Source: Paraliobacillus quinghaiensis (GTDB taxonomy: Bacteria > Bacillota > Bacilli > Bacillales > Amphibacillaceae). From it: 64,000 nt of DNA. The stretch spans positions 1 to 64,000 of the forward strand of contig NZ_QJSH01000004.1 of the NCBI RefSeq assembly GCF_003426025.1. Direction: 5' to 3'. This document shows positions 32,674-41,062 of this stretch, in pieces (within the stretch, counting starts at the first letter, position 1; every line of letters begins with the position of its first letter). The notes beneath the pieces are model-generated. The model was given only the letters and a program-made list of their open reading frames with translations. It was not told where the DNA came from and ran no database searches. Both the position numbers and the translations under genes were made by a program.

Positions 32674-34119
32674 TTACTCTTTTGCTTCTTTCACTTTCAG
32701 CAATTTCCCTTTAACTGTTGTGTGCTCCATTGCTTGTAATACCAATGAACCTTTTCCATTTAAAATATCAACAAAGGATTGGCTATCTTTAATCGTGATA
32801 ATACCAATATCATCCGCTTCTACACCAGGAATACTTGTAATTGTTCCAACAAAGTCTAGCGCTCGGATCTTCTTCTTTTTCCCGCCATTGAATTGTAGCT
32901 TCATGATATTCTTATTGATTCGTTCTGTTTTATTATTTCTTACTATTCTAGTCGTGTTCATCTTTTCTTCAAACGCATGTTTATTACGAGCTACTTCTTT
33001 TTTATTAGGCACTTCAATTTCAGGGATTTCAAATCCAATATAGCGCTCAATTGCTCGCAAATATTTCCCTTGATTTGGTGTCGCAAATGTAATGGCCTTT
33101 CCAGTACTACCAGCACGTCCGGTTCTTCCTGTGCGATGGACATAGCTTTCTTTTTCTAGTGGAATATCATAATTAATAATTAAAGTAATGTTATCAACAT
33201 CAATTCCTCGAGCTGCTACATCAGTCGCAATCAGATAACGGAAATTCCCCTTTTTAAAGCCTTCCATTACCGCAAAACGATCGACTTGTTCCAAGCCTCC
33301 ATGAAGTTTTTCACAAGAATATCCTTCCGCTTCTAACTCTGCATAGACTGTTTCCACATGTTCTTTTGTATTACAAAAGATAATACAACTCTCTGTATTC
33401 TCAACAACTGTTACATCTTTTAGCAAGGCTAATTTATCATCTTCTCTAACTTCAATCAGACGATGATCAATCGTTGCGGTTGTAACTCCAAATGTCTCAA
33501 TCTCAATATTGACGGGATCTTTCATGTACTTATAACAAAGAGATTCCACATCTTTAGGCAATGTTGCAGAAAACACCATCGTAATCCTATCTTTCGGAAG
33601 TTCCGCAATTATTTGTTCGACCTTATCAAGAAATCCCATATGGAGCATTTCATCTGCTTCATCGATGACAAGATACTTCACTTCATCTAATGCCACATTT
33701 TCACGATCAATATGATCAATAATGCGTCCTGGTGTCCCAACAACTACATGTGTTTTTTGCTTCAATTCTTCTTTCTGTCTAGCAATCGGTTCTTTGCCAT
33801 AAACAGATACTGCTTTAATCCGCTTAAACCTACCGATGTTTGTGATATCTTCTTGCACTTGAACAGCAAGCTCTCTTGTCGGTGTAAGTACTAACACTTG
33901 CGGCTTCTTCTGTTCCCATTCGATTTTTTCACAAATTGGGATTGCAAAAGCTGCAGTCTTTCCGCTACCAGTCTCAGATCTAACAACAAGATCTTGACTC
34001 TCCAATGCTCTTGGAATTACTTTACTTTGGACTTCTGTAGGTGTTTGATACTTTAAAACACTAAGCGCCCTTGTTACCTCTTCACTTAAATTATAATCCT
34101 TAAATTTTCTTTCATTCAT
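32674..34119 (-). CDS. dbpA: DEAD-box RNA helicase DbpA
   Basis: A 481-residue ATP-dependent RNA helicase. Motifs in order: Q motif ([23 protein letters not shown]), motif [10 protein letters not shown], Ia [33 protein letters not shown]. The C-terminal 75 residues form the DbpA RNA-recognition domain ([30 protein letters not shown]), which targets hairpin 92 of 23S rRNA during large-subunit assembly. Length agrees with B. subtilis DbpA (YxiN). It is transcribed alone. Confidence 0.95.
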   Translation of the reverse strand: MNERKFKDYNLSEEVTRALSVLKYQTPTEVQSKVIPRALESQDLVVRSETGSGKTAAFAIPICEKIEWEQKKPQVLVLTPTRELAVQVQEDITNIGRFKRIKAVSVYGKEPIARQKEELKQKTHVVVGTPGRIIDHIDRENVALDEVKYLVIDEADEMLHMGFLDKVEQIIAELPKDRITMVFSATLPKDVESLCYKYMKDPVNIEIETFGVTTATIDHRLIEVREDDKLALLKDVTVVENTESCIIFCNTKEHVETVYAELEAEGYSCEKLHGGLEQVDRFAVMEGFKKGNFRYLIATDVAARGIDVDNITLIINYDIPLEKESYVHRTGRTGRAGSTGKAITFATPNQGKYLRAIERYIGFEIPEIEVPNKKEVARNKHAFEEKMNTTRIVRNNKTERINKNIMKLQFNGGKKKKIRALDFVGTITSIPGVEADDIGIITIKDSQSFVDILNGKGSLVLQAMEHTTVKGKLLKVKEAKE

Positions 34120-34329
34120 GTATTAACCTCACCTTTTGTTTGTTCGACTTCTATATAGAATTCCCTTAGGAGAAAAAGCATATGCAAAATCGGAATATGT
34201 TCATTATACTAGAAAAATTAGAGAATGCAGTTCTTTTGTGGAATTCTCATTAGAAAAGTGGTATTTTTCAAAATACAAGTGTTATAATATGGACTGCATC
34301 CTAAAAAACAACCTAAATTTGGAGGTACC

Positions 34330-34779
34330 ATGCTTACATTTGAAGAAAAACTTGCAATAATTGAATCTTACCCTATGTTGGAGCGTAATGATGTATCACT
34401 TGGACGCGTCAATTTTAAATTTAAAGAAAGTGTGATCGATAAAGAAAATGTTGTTTACCATCTACATCCAAATGGGAACGGCTATGTCTTCGCAGAATTA
34501 ATTGATGATGACTATGACATTGATACAAAAGGTATGGTAAATATCCGTGACTTTTCCGAAAAAGCCTTACGTAAAGTGATCGATCAATCAATTGCCTCAC
34601 TGTCTGAACAAGAACCTTTTGAAGAAACATGGATCAATAGAGATAAGGAAACATTGCTACTGGTTAATGACTTTGATTCCTGGAACATATATGCTGGCAA
34701 CCTATTAGAAGCCACATATGCTACCTATAATGGTGCCGTTGATTACCTGAAACAAGAAGGTTTTAGACCTAGTCGCTAG
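34330..34779 (+). CDS. Conserved hypothetical protein
   Basis: A 149-residue soluble protein without signal or membrane segment. The fold looks alpha/beta with a conserved-looking VYHLHPNGNGYVFAELIDDDYDID and WNIYAGNLLEATYATYNGAVDYLKQEGF. I do not recognise a function; it looks like a Bacillaceae-restricted family. GGAGG lies 5 bases before ATG. A bidirectional terminator separates it from the next, convergent gene. Confidence 0.7.
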   Translation: MLTFEEKLAIIESYPMLERNDVSLGRVNFKFKESVIDKENVVYHLHPNGNGYVFAELIDDDYDIDTKGMVNIRDFSEKALRKVIDQSIASLSEQEPFEETWINRDKETLLLVNDFDSWNIYAGNLLEATYATYNGAVDYLKQEGFRPSR

Positions 34780-34832
34780 AAAAAAATCCCTACCTATCGC
34801 ATGCTACCATATGCTGCAGGTGGGATTTTTTA
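34780..34832. terminator. Bidirectional terminator
   Basis: AAAAAATCCC/ACCT pairs with AGGT/GGGATTTTTT around an inner GCAT/ATGC stem, between convergent genes. Confidence 0.85.
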
Positions 34833-34847
34833 TCATGTTATCTTTTG

Positions 34848-35078
34848 TTAATCTTCATCTTTCACATCAACACTTTCTGGAATTGGCTCTTCTAAGATCT
34901 CCTGTACCAATTTCTTGTAGTTGTCCACTTGTTCGAAATGGGTATTAAACTGATCATCATTAATCAAATATTTCTCACCATCATGTAGGGCACGAATTTG
35001 TTTTTGGTAGATCAGTTGTCTTACTTGCGCTTCCGCCACTTCGAGATATTCTGCCGTCTCTTTAATCGTTAAGTACAT
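34848..35078 (-). CDS. Excisionase-type helix-turn-helix protein
   Basis: A 76-residue protein starting MYLTIKETAEYLEVAEAQVRQLIYQKQIRA, the winged helix-turn-helix of the MerR/excisionase (HTH_17) family. An acidic helical tail (LVQEILEEPIPESVDVKDED) follows. Such small proteins bind DNA, but no phage or integrase genes are nearby, so it is probably a domesticated regulator. It starts 22 bases after the pseudouridine synthase gene and is likely co-transcribed with it. Confidence 0.8.
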   Translation of the reverse strand: MYLTIKETAEYLEVAEAQVRQLIYQKQIRALHDGEKYLINDDQFNTHFEQVDNYKKLVQEILEEPIPESVDVKDED

Positions 35079-35100
35079 TTATATCACCCTTCTAACTAAA

Positions 35101-35988
35101 TTATCTTGACTTACTGAAAAAAGATTTTGGTACGTCAGCTTCAAATCTTAAAAATTCGCCCGTAGTCGGATGCCTAAATGCAAGCACTTTAGCATGGAGC
35201 CCAAGCCGCTTTATTTCATTTGTTTTTGCACCATACTTTTTATCACCAACAACCGGGTAGCCGATATCCTCCATATGTGCTCTAATTTGATTTTTTCGAC
35301 CTGTTTCAAGTTCTACTTCTAATAAAGAAAATTTAGCATTTGCCTGTATTTTCTTAAAATGTGTTACTGCTTTTTGCCCACCATTTGGTTCTTTGTTCGA
35401 ATGCATTTTATGTGTTTTACTTTCTTTCAACCACGATGAGATGGTTCCTTTTTCTTTCTTTACTTTTCCTTCGACTAGTGCAATGTACGTCCGTTCTTTC
35501 ACACTGTCCTTCCAATTATCCTGTAGCTTGCGTTTCACTTCTTCACTTTTTGCAAAAAGCATCACACCTGATGTATCCCGGTCCAGACGATGAACAATAT
35601 ATACGCGGTTTTTAGGATTACGTTGACGGACATGTGCCATTAATTGGCGGTATGCTGTCATTTCTTTTTCTTTTGAAGAGGCAATCGAAAGTAATCCTGC
35701 TTGTTTATTAATCACAATAATAGCGTCATCTTCATGTAGGATAGTAAGCCCTGTTATTGATGCTTTTTCTACCGCTTCTTTCAATACCGTAACCGTTTGG
35801 CCTTTGTTAAGTGTTGCATTGTATTTTGTTTCAACCTGATCATCTACTAAGACTTGTCCACGTGCTAGGACTGCTTTGACATGATTTCTACCACGATCAA
35901 TTACTTGTAAAAGAAAAGGTAATAATTCTGCCTCTTCCTCTACCATATACTTTGTTTCGTTTGTTGATGCATTATTTTTTTTAGCCAT
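35101..35988 (-). CDS. RluA-family pseudouridine synthase
   Basis: A 295-residue RNA-modifying enzyme. An N-terminal S4-like region (VKAVLARGQVLVDDQVET) precedes the catalytic domain with the invariant HRLDRDTSG, whose aspartate is nucleophile, and the C-terminal ETGRKNQIRAHM. It resembles B. subtilis YhcT in size and motif. The target uridines (23S rRNA or tRNA) cannot be read from the sequence. A second RluA paralogue is at 49017. Confidence 0.9.
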   Translation of the reverse strand: MAKKNNASTNETKYMVEEEAELLPFLLQVIDRGRNHVKAVLARGQVLVDDQVETKYNATLNKGQTVTVLKEAVEKASITGLTILHEDDAIIVINKQAGLLSIASSKEKEMTAYRQLMAHVRQRNPKNRVYIVHRLDRDTSGVMLFAKSEEVKRKLQDNWKDSVKERTYIALVEGKVKKEKGTISSWLKESKTHKMHSNKEPNGGQKAVTHFKKIQANAKFSLLEVELETGRKNQIRAHMEDIGYPVVGDKKYGAKTNEIKRLGLHAKVLAFRHPTTGEFLRFEADVPKSFFSKSR

Positions 35989-36054
35989 GTTATTCCTACT
36001 TCCTTCATTTCTACTTATAATTTATTATAACATTCCTTAAAAGACATACCACAA

Positions 36055-36090
36055 TGCATAAAGCTCCAACCTAGAACAGAGGCTGGAGCT
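36055..36090 (-). terminator. Terminator after the TVP38-family gene
   Basis: On the minus strand GCTCCAGCCT pairs with AGGTTGGAGC and is followed by TTTATG. Confidence 0.75.
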
Positions 36091-36129
36091 TCTCTACTTT
36101 AATTTCTTTAATAACGAATAAAGGTTAAA

Positions 36130-36684
36130 TTAACCAAGATTTATATTTAATTTGTTATTTCGTCTATCTAAATATTTGTAAAGTCCAACCAAGAAGATTA
36201 CTAAAGTGATGGTTACATACCAAGGTAATTCAGTAATTGCCTCACCAAACGCAGTGTATAGAATTGCAGGTGAAATTAGTCCTAGAACAGAATAATACAT
36301 ATAATCTTTAAACGACTTTGTCATCTCCATGAGATACAGTGAGAGTAAATGGAAATGAACAAATGGCATAACTCGCAAAACCATCACTTGCCCAACAGTA
36401 AGTATTCGATTAGGAAATACTTTTTCTTTTAAACGTGTAACATTTCGACGGAATTTTGGAAAACGATTAACCAGTTTATAAGAAATAAGACTCATAAGTG
36501 AGAGTCCGATTAAGGATAATATTGCGCCTTCGACAAGTCCGAATAACACACCGCCAGCAATACAAACCACAATAACTGGTAAGAAGAAAAGCGGTCGAAG
36601 CACATGTAAAAGAACAAATAGAACCGGAGCTAACCATCCCGCTCCATTTATAAACATTTCAAGGGATTGATCAAATTGATCCAT
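36130..36684 (-). CDS. TVP38/TMEM64 (DedA-like) membrane protein
   Basis: A 184-residue membrane protein with about five hydrophobic segments. The family core is visible: LRPLFFLPVIVVCIAGGVLFGLVEGA and LRVMPFVHFHLLSLYLMEMTKSFKDYMYYSVLGLISPAILYTAFG, with the GxxF/PxxG pattern of the SNARE-associated/VTT domain. Relatives of this superfamily move lipids between membrane leaflets. Function of this short version is unproven. Confidence 0.82.
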   Translation of the reverse strand: MDQFDQSLEMFINGAGWLAPVLFVLLHVLRPLFFLPVIVVCIAGGVLFGLVEGAILSLIGLSLMSLISYKLVNRFPKFRRNVTRLKEKVFPNRILTVGQVMVLRVMPFVHFHLLSLYLMEMTKSFKDYMYYSVLGLISPAILYTAFGEAITELPWYVTITLVIFLVGLYKYLDRRNNKLNINLG

Positions 36685-36919
36685 GTTTTTCCCTCCTATC
36701 TGCTTAAATATATTACTAACAATGTAGGATAACTCAAAAACAAATGATTTGCAATAGGCCGAAATCTACCGAGTGAACAGCCTATTTCGCTTTAGTCGGA
36801 CTACCTTCTTTAACTAGACTATTCATGTTATCTATATTATATCCCCAAAATTGAAGTTTTTAATATGGTGTAACATATTTTACAAAGACCCATTTCTTAT
36901 ACATTGTTGCTTAGTAAAC

Positions 36920-37400
36920 ATGCGGACTTGATAGAAAATGTAGATTAGCTGTAACTTAAGTTACTAACCGCTCCGTCAGCAGTGGTTTTGGTGGGGCGAG
37001 TAATCGCAGCCCCAAATGGATTTCCTTTCCGTGGGCTCAGTCTCAGCTAACTTGGTAAAGAAAAACACTTTACAAGTGGATCTGCGACTTGTGGGACTGC
37101 AATTACTCGCCCCATCGAAAACATTAGCTGTTCCCACAGGTGTGTCATCCATTTGCTTCCTCCACTAGTTAGAAGAACTAATTATGATTTATTTACTAAC
37201 AATCAATAAGTTTTCTGTTGCTAAACAAGGCTGTAATTTATTATTTTATTTTTAGACTATCTAGCGTATCAAATGAAATTGCCGACACTCCTGCAGGAAC
37301 AGCGCGATCTGAAGATCCACTCGGAGGTGTTCTTTGCCTCCGAGTTAGCTGAGGTCGTGCCCTGCGGAAAGGGAGGCAATTTCATTTGAGGAGCGGATCA
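36920..37400. repeat. Composite palindromic repeat region A
   Basis: Non-coding and GC-richer than its surroundings. Module 1 (about 36920-37190) starts GGACTTGATAGAAA and holds two opposed copies of the 21-nt hairpin (36993-37013 plus, 37093-37113 minus) around a CTTGGTAAAG/CTTTACAAG stem. Module 2 (about 37255-37400) is a 120-bp palindrome with outer arms CAAATGAAATTGCC / GGCAATTTCATTTG and an inner CTCGGAGG/CCTCCGAG stem. The same modules recur at 56.4-57.06 and 60.8-61.35 kb. No open frame of interest is present. Confidence 0.8.
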
Positions 37401-37470
37401 AGAAATTCTTTTAAATGCATAGTTTATATAAATTATGTCGTAAACAATCTTTTACAAATTTAACCTTGCT

Positions 37471-37580
37471 ATGAAACGGGTTTCATACTATATGCTATAC
37501 TGGATTGAAAAGTTAAAATTCTACTTGGCGTAACACAGCATGACTGTGGCGTTACAACTAGAATTTTAGCTTTTTTTATT
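37471..37580 (+). ncRNA. Candidate small RNA: operator, promoter, long hairpin
   Basis: A palindrome ATGAAAC-GG-GTTTCAT (37471-37486) is followed by an extended -10 box TGCTATACT (37493-37501). About 10 bases later a long stem begins: GTTAAAATTCTA (from 37512) pairs with TAGAATTTTAGC, with an inner CACAG/CTGTG stem and GTAA/TTAC pairing, then TTTTTTT at 37571. The layout predicts a regulated RNA of about 70 nt ending at an intrinsic terminator. No gene starts or ends here on the plus strand. Confidence 0.45.
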
Positions 37581-37590
37581 ATTTTCACAC

Positions 37591-37626
37591 AAAAAAATCT
37601 CAGTATAATTCTACCAAGATTTTTTA
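37591..37626 (-). terminator. Terminator after tRNA-Val
   Basis: On the minus strand AAAAATCTTGGTA pairs with TACTGAGATTTTT and is followed by T's, seven bases after the tRNA end. Confidence 0.78.
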
Positions 37627-37633
37627 AGTAATA

Positions 37634-37705
37634 TGTCCCGTACTGGGATTGAACCAGTGACCCCTTGCCTGTCAAGCAAGTGCTCTCCCGCTGAGCTAAC
37701 GAGAC
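37634..37705 (-). tRNA. tRNA-Val (anticodon GAC)
   Basis: The minus strand folds as a 72-nt cloverleaf: acceptor GTCTCGT with ACGGGAC (one T-G pair), D-stem GCTC/GAGC, anticodon stem CTTGC/GCAAG with loop TTGACAG (anticodon GAC), and T-arm ACTGG-TTCAATC-CCAGT. The discriminator base is A, and no CCA is encoded. A lone tRNA gene beside the repeat region, with its own terminator. Confidence 0.95.
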
Positions 37706-38008
37706 ACGATATTCTAATAGGTTTTAATAAGTTATATCATAATCTGCAATATCGCGTTTGTCAATATTTTAAAAAAACACCTGTCATACTGCTGCAACAG
37801 TAATGAAACAAACATACCTATCCCTGCAAATAGAACCAGCTTTCTCCAAAATTCATCACTTAGTAAACATTTCCTATTAATCTCGCAATCTAGATCAGTT
37901 CTGAGTGTCACAGTACCAATCAAATAAAAGCCAATTTTTGGGCGATGAAATACTATGTTACAACTGGTAGCCTTTTAATAGAGCGATAGATTACAAGGAG
38001 GGCTACAA

Positions 38009-38602
38009 ATGAAACGTATTAAAAAAATTGCAGTAACACTTGGCTTAACGTTAAGTCTTTTTAGTCTACCAACAATAGCTGATGCAGCAACATCATATAC
38101 AGTACAATCTGGTGATTCTTTATGGAAAATCGCGAATAGACATGGTGTCTCTCTAGCAAGCTTACAACATATAAATAATAGATATAGTGCATTAATTTAC
38201 CCTGGAGAAACGTTATCGATTCCTACCACCCTTTCAGCAAGTGACCAAGATTTAATGGCACGAATGGTACATGCGGAAGCAAAGGGAGAATCATATGCTG
38301 GTAAGGTTGCTGTTGCAACAGTTATCTTAAACCGAGTTGATCACAAAGATTTCCCTAACACAGTTAGTGGTGTTATCTATCAACGATCTGTTGGTGGCTA
38401 TTACGCCTTTACACCAGTAAAAAATGGTACAATCAATCAACCTGCTGATGCAGAAGCAAAACGTGCTGTAAAGGAAGCTTTGGCATTCCGCGGCCAAGGT
38501 CAAGGATCAATCTATTTTTATAATCCAAGAACAGCAAAAAGTGACTGGATTTTAACACGTGAAGTGACTATTACAATCGGAAACCATCGCTTCGCAAAAT
38601 AA
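38009..38602 (+). CDS. ykvT: LysM + SleB/CwlJ-type cell wall hydrolase
   Basis: A 197-residue secreted enzyme: signal peptide cleaved near ADAAT, one LysM domain (YTVQSGDSLWKIANRHGV ... YPGETLSIP), and a Hydrolase_2 (SleB/CwlJ) catalytic domain with MARMVHAEAKGESYAGKVAVATVILNRV, where the glutamate in HAEA is the expected catalytic residue. Related enzymes are lytic transglycosylases acting on spore cortex. The combination matches B. subtilis YkvT. AAGGAGGG lies upstream; a strong terminator follows. Confidence 0.88.
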   Translation: MKRIKKIAVTLGLTLSLFSLPTIADAATSYTVQSGDSLWKIANRHGVSLASLQHINNRYSALIYPGETLSIPTTLSASDQDLMARMVHAEAKGESYAGKVAVATVILNRVDHKDFPNTVSGVIYQRSVGGYYAFTPVKNGTINQPADAEAKRAVKEALAFRGQGQGSIYFYNPRTAKSDWILTREVTITIGNHRFAK

Positions 38603-38619
38603 ACTTTATCACTAAACAC

Positions 38620-38663
38620 GGCGCTTAATCGAATGAAAATTCTGATTAAGCGCCTGTTTTTTA
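38620..38663 (+). terminator. Terminator after ykvT-like gene
   Basis: GGCGCTTAATC pairs perfectly with GATTAAGCGCC and is followed by TGTTTTTT. Confidence 0.92.
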
Positions 38664-38726
38664 TCCAAAATTGCACCAATAAGTGATATACTAATCAATA
38701 TTCGATTGATAAAGGAGTACCATTAG

Positions 38727-39164
38727 ATGAAGATTGTACAAGCATTAAATGATAAAGAACTGCAAGATGCATATACAGTAAGACACCATGTTTTTGTTGA
38801 AGGACAAGGCGTTCCAGCCGAACTTGAACGAGATGATTTAGATGTGGAAGCGCACCATTTTGTCGGTTACCTTGACAATAAGCCTGTTGCTGCTGGCAGA
38901 GTGCGCATTGTTGATCATTACGGAAAGTTTGAACGAATCTGTGTCTTAGAAGCATATCGCGGAAAATCTTTAGGCAAAGAACTGATGCTAGCTATCGAAG
39001 AAGCACTTGTTGCAAAAGACATCCGCAGAGCGAAACTAAATGCACAGACCCATGCTGAATCTTTTTACCAAGCATTGGGCTATCAAACGATATCGAATAC
39101 TTTTCTCGATGCTGGTATGCCGCATGTTACAATGGAAAAAAAGTTAATTGCTAAAACGAGTTAA
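38727..39164 (+). CDS. yjcF: GNAT-family acetyltransferase, YjcF type
   Basis: A 145-residue acetyltransferase whose start KIVQALNDKELQDAYTVRHHVFVEGQGVP is typical of the YjcF/ElaA-like group, followed by RICVLEAYRGKSLGKELM, the acetyl-CoA loop. B. subtilis yjcF lies near the cotZ-cotY and yjb genes, which are also near here, supporting orthology. Substrate unknown. AAAGGAG lies upstream of the ATG. Confidence 0.87.
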   Translation: MKIVQALNDKELQDAYTVRHHVFVEGQGVPAELERDDLDVEAHHFVGYLDNKPVAAGRVRIVDHYGKFERICVLEAYRGKSLGKELMLAIEEALVAKDIRRAKLNAQTHAESFYQALGYQTISNTFLDAGMPHVTMEKKLIAKTS

Positions 39165-39226
39165 CGTATAAAAGCCACTCTATTGGCTATCCTAAAAAGA
39201 TAGTATAAAAATGGGGTGGTGCGTTG

Positions 39227-39904
39227 ATGGAAGATGCAAGTTCAATTTTAATTGAAACGTTATTTGGTTTCTTCTTATTATTTTTGCTAACAAAAGTATT
39301 AGGAAAATCACAAATCCGACAACTTACTGCTTTTGATTTTATCTCTGCTCTTATTCTTGGGGAATTAGTGGGTAACGCGTTATATGATGATGAAGTTGGC
39401 CTATTTCATATTGGATTCGCCATTCTTTTATGGGGGACTCTGCTTTATGTCACAGAAATTGCTACACAAAAGTTTAAGCGGACGCGATCTCTTTTAGAAG
39501 GACGCCCTTCAATTGTGATTCACAAAGGAAAATTACAACGTGAAGTAATGGCTAAAAGCAAGCTTGATGTTAACCAGCTTCTAAGCATGTTACGTTCTAA
39601 GGATGTATTTTCAATTCGTGATGTCGATTACGCAGTTCTTGAAACAGACGGTACTGTTTCTGTTTTGAAAAAATCACATTCTCAGACACCTACTCGTTTA
39701 GACCTCAACTTAAATCCAGAAGATGTGCGGTTATCGTTCGCATTAATTAATGATGGAGAAATTATCAAGGATAACTTAAAAGAGATAAAACAAGATCAAG
39801 CCTGGTTAGAAAATGAGTTACAACGACAAAATATCAATTCTTATAAAGATGTATTTTATGCGGAATACATACAAGGAGAAACTCTATTCGTTCAAACGAT
39901 CTGA
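39227..39904 (+). CDS. DUF421 (YetF-family) membrane protein
   Basis: A 225-residue protein with three N-terminal membrane helices and a cytosolic two-part domain (GRPSIVIHKGKLQREVMAKSKLDVNQLLSMLRSKDVFSIRDVDYAVLETDGTVSVLKK). These are hallmarks of the YetF/YcaP family, found in several copies in spore formers and linked in some cases to spore or germination functions. I choose ATG at 39227 behind GGGGTGGT. The terminator hairpin overlaps the last codons. Confidence 0.85.
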   Translation: MEDASSILIETLFGFFLLFLLTKVLGKSQIRQLTAFDFISALILGELVGNALYDDEVGLFHIGFAILLWGTLLYVTEIATQKFKRTRSLLEGRPSIVIHKGKLQREVMAKSKLDVNQLLSMLRSKDVFSIRDVDYAVLETDGTVSVLKKSHSQTPTRLDLNLNPEDVRLSFALINDGEIIKDNLKEIKQDQAWLENELQRQNINSYKDVFYAEYIQGETLFVQTI

Positions 39905-39918
39905 GTTTCTCCTTTTCT
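39873..39918 (+). terminator. Terminator overlapping the DUF421 gene end
   Basis: AAGGAGAAACTC, inside the coding region, pairs perfectly with GAGTTTCTCCTT just past the stop codon and is followed by TTCTC. Confidence 0.7.
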
Positions 39919-39923
39919 CTATA

Positions 39924-40205
39924 TTATACTGTTTTATTAATTGTTCGACCAATTCCCGTCATTTCGGCATATACTTTTTCAGCACTGGATGTCGTATGAT
40001 TAGTCATTGCTAATCTTTGCTTCTTTTTTTCTGGTTTATCAGAATCAGTAATATAATCATCTTCATTAGTAGACTGCTTTTCATACGCCATATCTAATTG
40101 TGCAGGGTATAACCTTTCAATAGGATATGGATCTCTCTGTGGTTGTGTCACTCGATTCTGATACTGTTGATATTGATAATTTTCGATTGGAAGTATATAA
40201 CCCAT
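39924..40205 (-). CDS. Hypothetical Gln/Tyr-rich protein
   Basis: A 93-residue hydrophilic protein with a Gln/Tyr/Pro-rich head (ENYQYQQYQNRVTQPQRDPY) and a conserved-looking end (SSAEKVYAEMTGIGRTINKTV). There is no signal or membrane segment. The composition and the neighbouring coat genes suggest a spore-coat-associated protein, but this is inference. AGGGAGG lies upstream of the ATG. Confidence 0.55.
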   Translation of the reverse strand: MGYILPIENYQYQQYQNRVTQPQRDPYPIERLYPAQLDMAYEKQSTNEDDYITDSDKPEKKKQRLAMTNHTTSSAEKVYAEMTGIGRTINKTV

Positions 40206-40271
40206 ATGCCATTCCTCCCTTATATCACTCTATACCCTTTACAACTTATTTTTATGCATGAAATCCTCATA

Positions 40272-40445
40272 CTATTCGAGATGCTTTTCCCATTCATTCA
40301 TCTTTTTCTCGATAGCTCGCATTTCCTTTTCAACATCATTAATAACTGGCGCGACTTTCTTTTCTGGACGTCGAAGATACTTTTCATTTTTTTCTAAGTG
40401 CTTACGAATGATTCCGATATTTTTTATAAAACGATCAACTCTCAC
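40272..40445 (-). CDS. 57-residue charged coiled-coil protein
   Basis: A GTG-started frame preceded by AAAGAAGTGG encodes MRVDRFIKNIGIIRKHLEKN and continues with basic and acidic residues to IEKKMNEWEKHLE. It is entirely hydrophilic and predicted helical, probably a coiled coil. The codon pattern and clean start make it a likely real gene. It lies between two other small minus-strand genes near cotZ. No function known. Confidence 0.6.
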   Translation of the reverse strand: MRVDRFIKNIGIIRKHLEKNEKYLRRPEKKVAPVINDVEKEMRAIEKKMNEWEKHLE

Positions 40446-40471
40446 TCTGATCCACTTCTTTCAATCTTATT

Positions 40472-40502
40472 AAAAAAAGGATAACAATTAACTGCTATCC
40501 TT
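40472..40502 (-). terminator. Terminator after the 40511 gene
   Basis: AAGGATA pairs with TATCCTT and is followed on the minus strand by TTTTTT. Confidence 0.75.
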
Positions 40503-40510
40503 GATTTGCG

Positions 40511-40807
40511 TTATAGCCAGGAAAATGGACGTCTCTCGTTTCTCTCTTCTTTATGTTCGTCTTTTGATTCTAAAATTTCTTCTTCCACTTCTTCATGCTT
40601 ATCTTCTTTATACTCTTCCTCTTGAACTGCTTCTACTCTTTCATGTGGTCCTTCTTCTCTTCTTTGCCCGAAAAAAGCATCAAATGGACGTTGGCGCTCA
40701 TATGGTCGATGCTGTTCTTGTTGTGGTTCAAAATATACATTATCTGCTTTTATTACGAGGTCTTTCACGTGAATTACTTTTTTAGGTTCTTTTTTCTCCT
40801 CTGACAT
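40511..40807 (-). CDS. Acidic hypothetical protein, possible coat protein
   Basis: A 98-residue protein, start at 40807 behind AAAAGGAG; an upstream GTG overlaps that site. The N-terminal part is a compact KKVIHVKDLVIKADNVYFEP. The middle is Gln/Arg/Pro-rich with FDAFFGQRR, and the end is a long Glu/Lys tract (EEEYKEDKHEEVEEEI) finishing RRPFSWL. It looks like an intrinsically disordered spore-coat-type protein; neighbours cotZ and cotO support this. Not recognised by name. Confidence 0.55.
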   Translation of the reverse strand: MSEEKKEPKKVIHVKDLVIKADNVYFEPQQEQHRPYERQRPFDAFFGQRREEGPHERVEAVQEEEYKEDKHEEVEEEILESKDEHKEERNERRPFSWL

Positions 40808-40984
40808 TTCCTGCTTCACTCCTTTTTATTGAAAGCTTAACCGCTACTAGTCTATGTGAATCTAACTATGTCGCAAGTGATATTCGCCCATTTTTAATAA
40901 TTTTGCCTAAAAAACTCAATTGCTAACTTCCTTTTGATCAAAACTAGTTATATAACTCATTTTTTACCCTTGAGCTATATGCCC

Positions 40985-41013
40985 ACACAACAAAGTACAT
41001 GATACATACTCTA
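40985..41013 (+). promoter_or_regulatory. Possible sigma-K promoter of cotZ
   Basis: CATACTCTA at 41005-41013 fits the sigma-K -10 pattern CATANNNTA, and ACACAAC about 16 bases upstream could supply the AC of the -35 element. It lies about 50 bases before the cotZ start, as expected for a late mother-cell coat gene. Confidence 0.45.
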
Positions 41014-41062
41014 TAAGTGACGATAAAGTCATTAACACAAATATGGAAAGGGGAAAAATAAC

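Noticed and set aside
34848-35078. Prophage or integrative element signalled by an excisionase-like gene
   Set aside because: No integrase, phage structural gene or attachment repeat is nearby; the gene looks like a domesticated regulator next to a pseudouridine synthase.
37469-37675. Minus-strand open frame running through tRNA-Val
   Set aside because: It includes part of the tRNA, its terminator and the candidate sRNA hairpin, so it is a chance frame.
37732-37923. Minus-strand open frame of 63 codons upstream of the ykvT-like gene
   Set aside because: No convincing ribosome binding site or conserved-looking protein, and it occupies a short promoter interval next to the tRNA.
40511-40785. 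Plus-strand open frames opposite the acidic small gene
   Set aside because: They are antisense shadows of a Glu/Lys-rich gene (hence leucine-rich translations) and lack ribosome binding sites.
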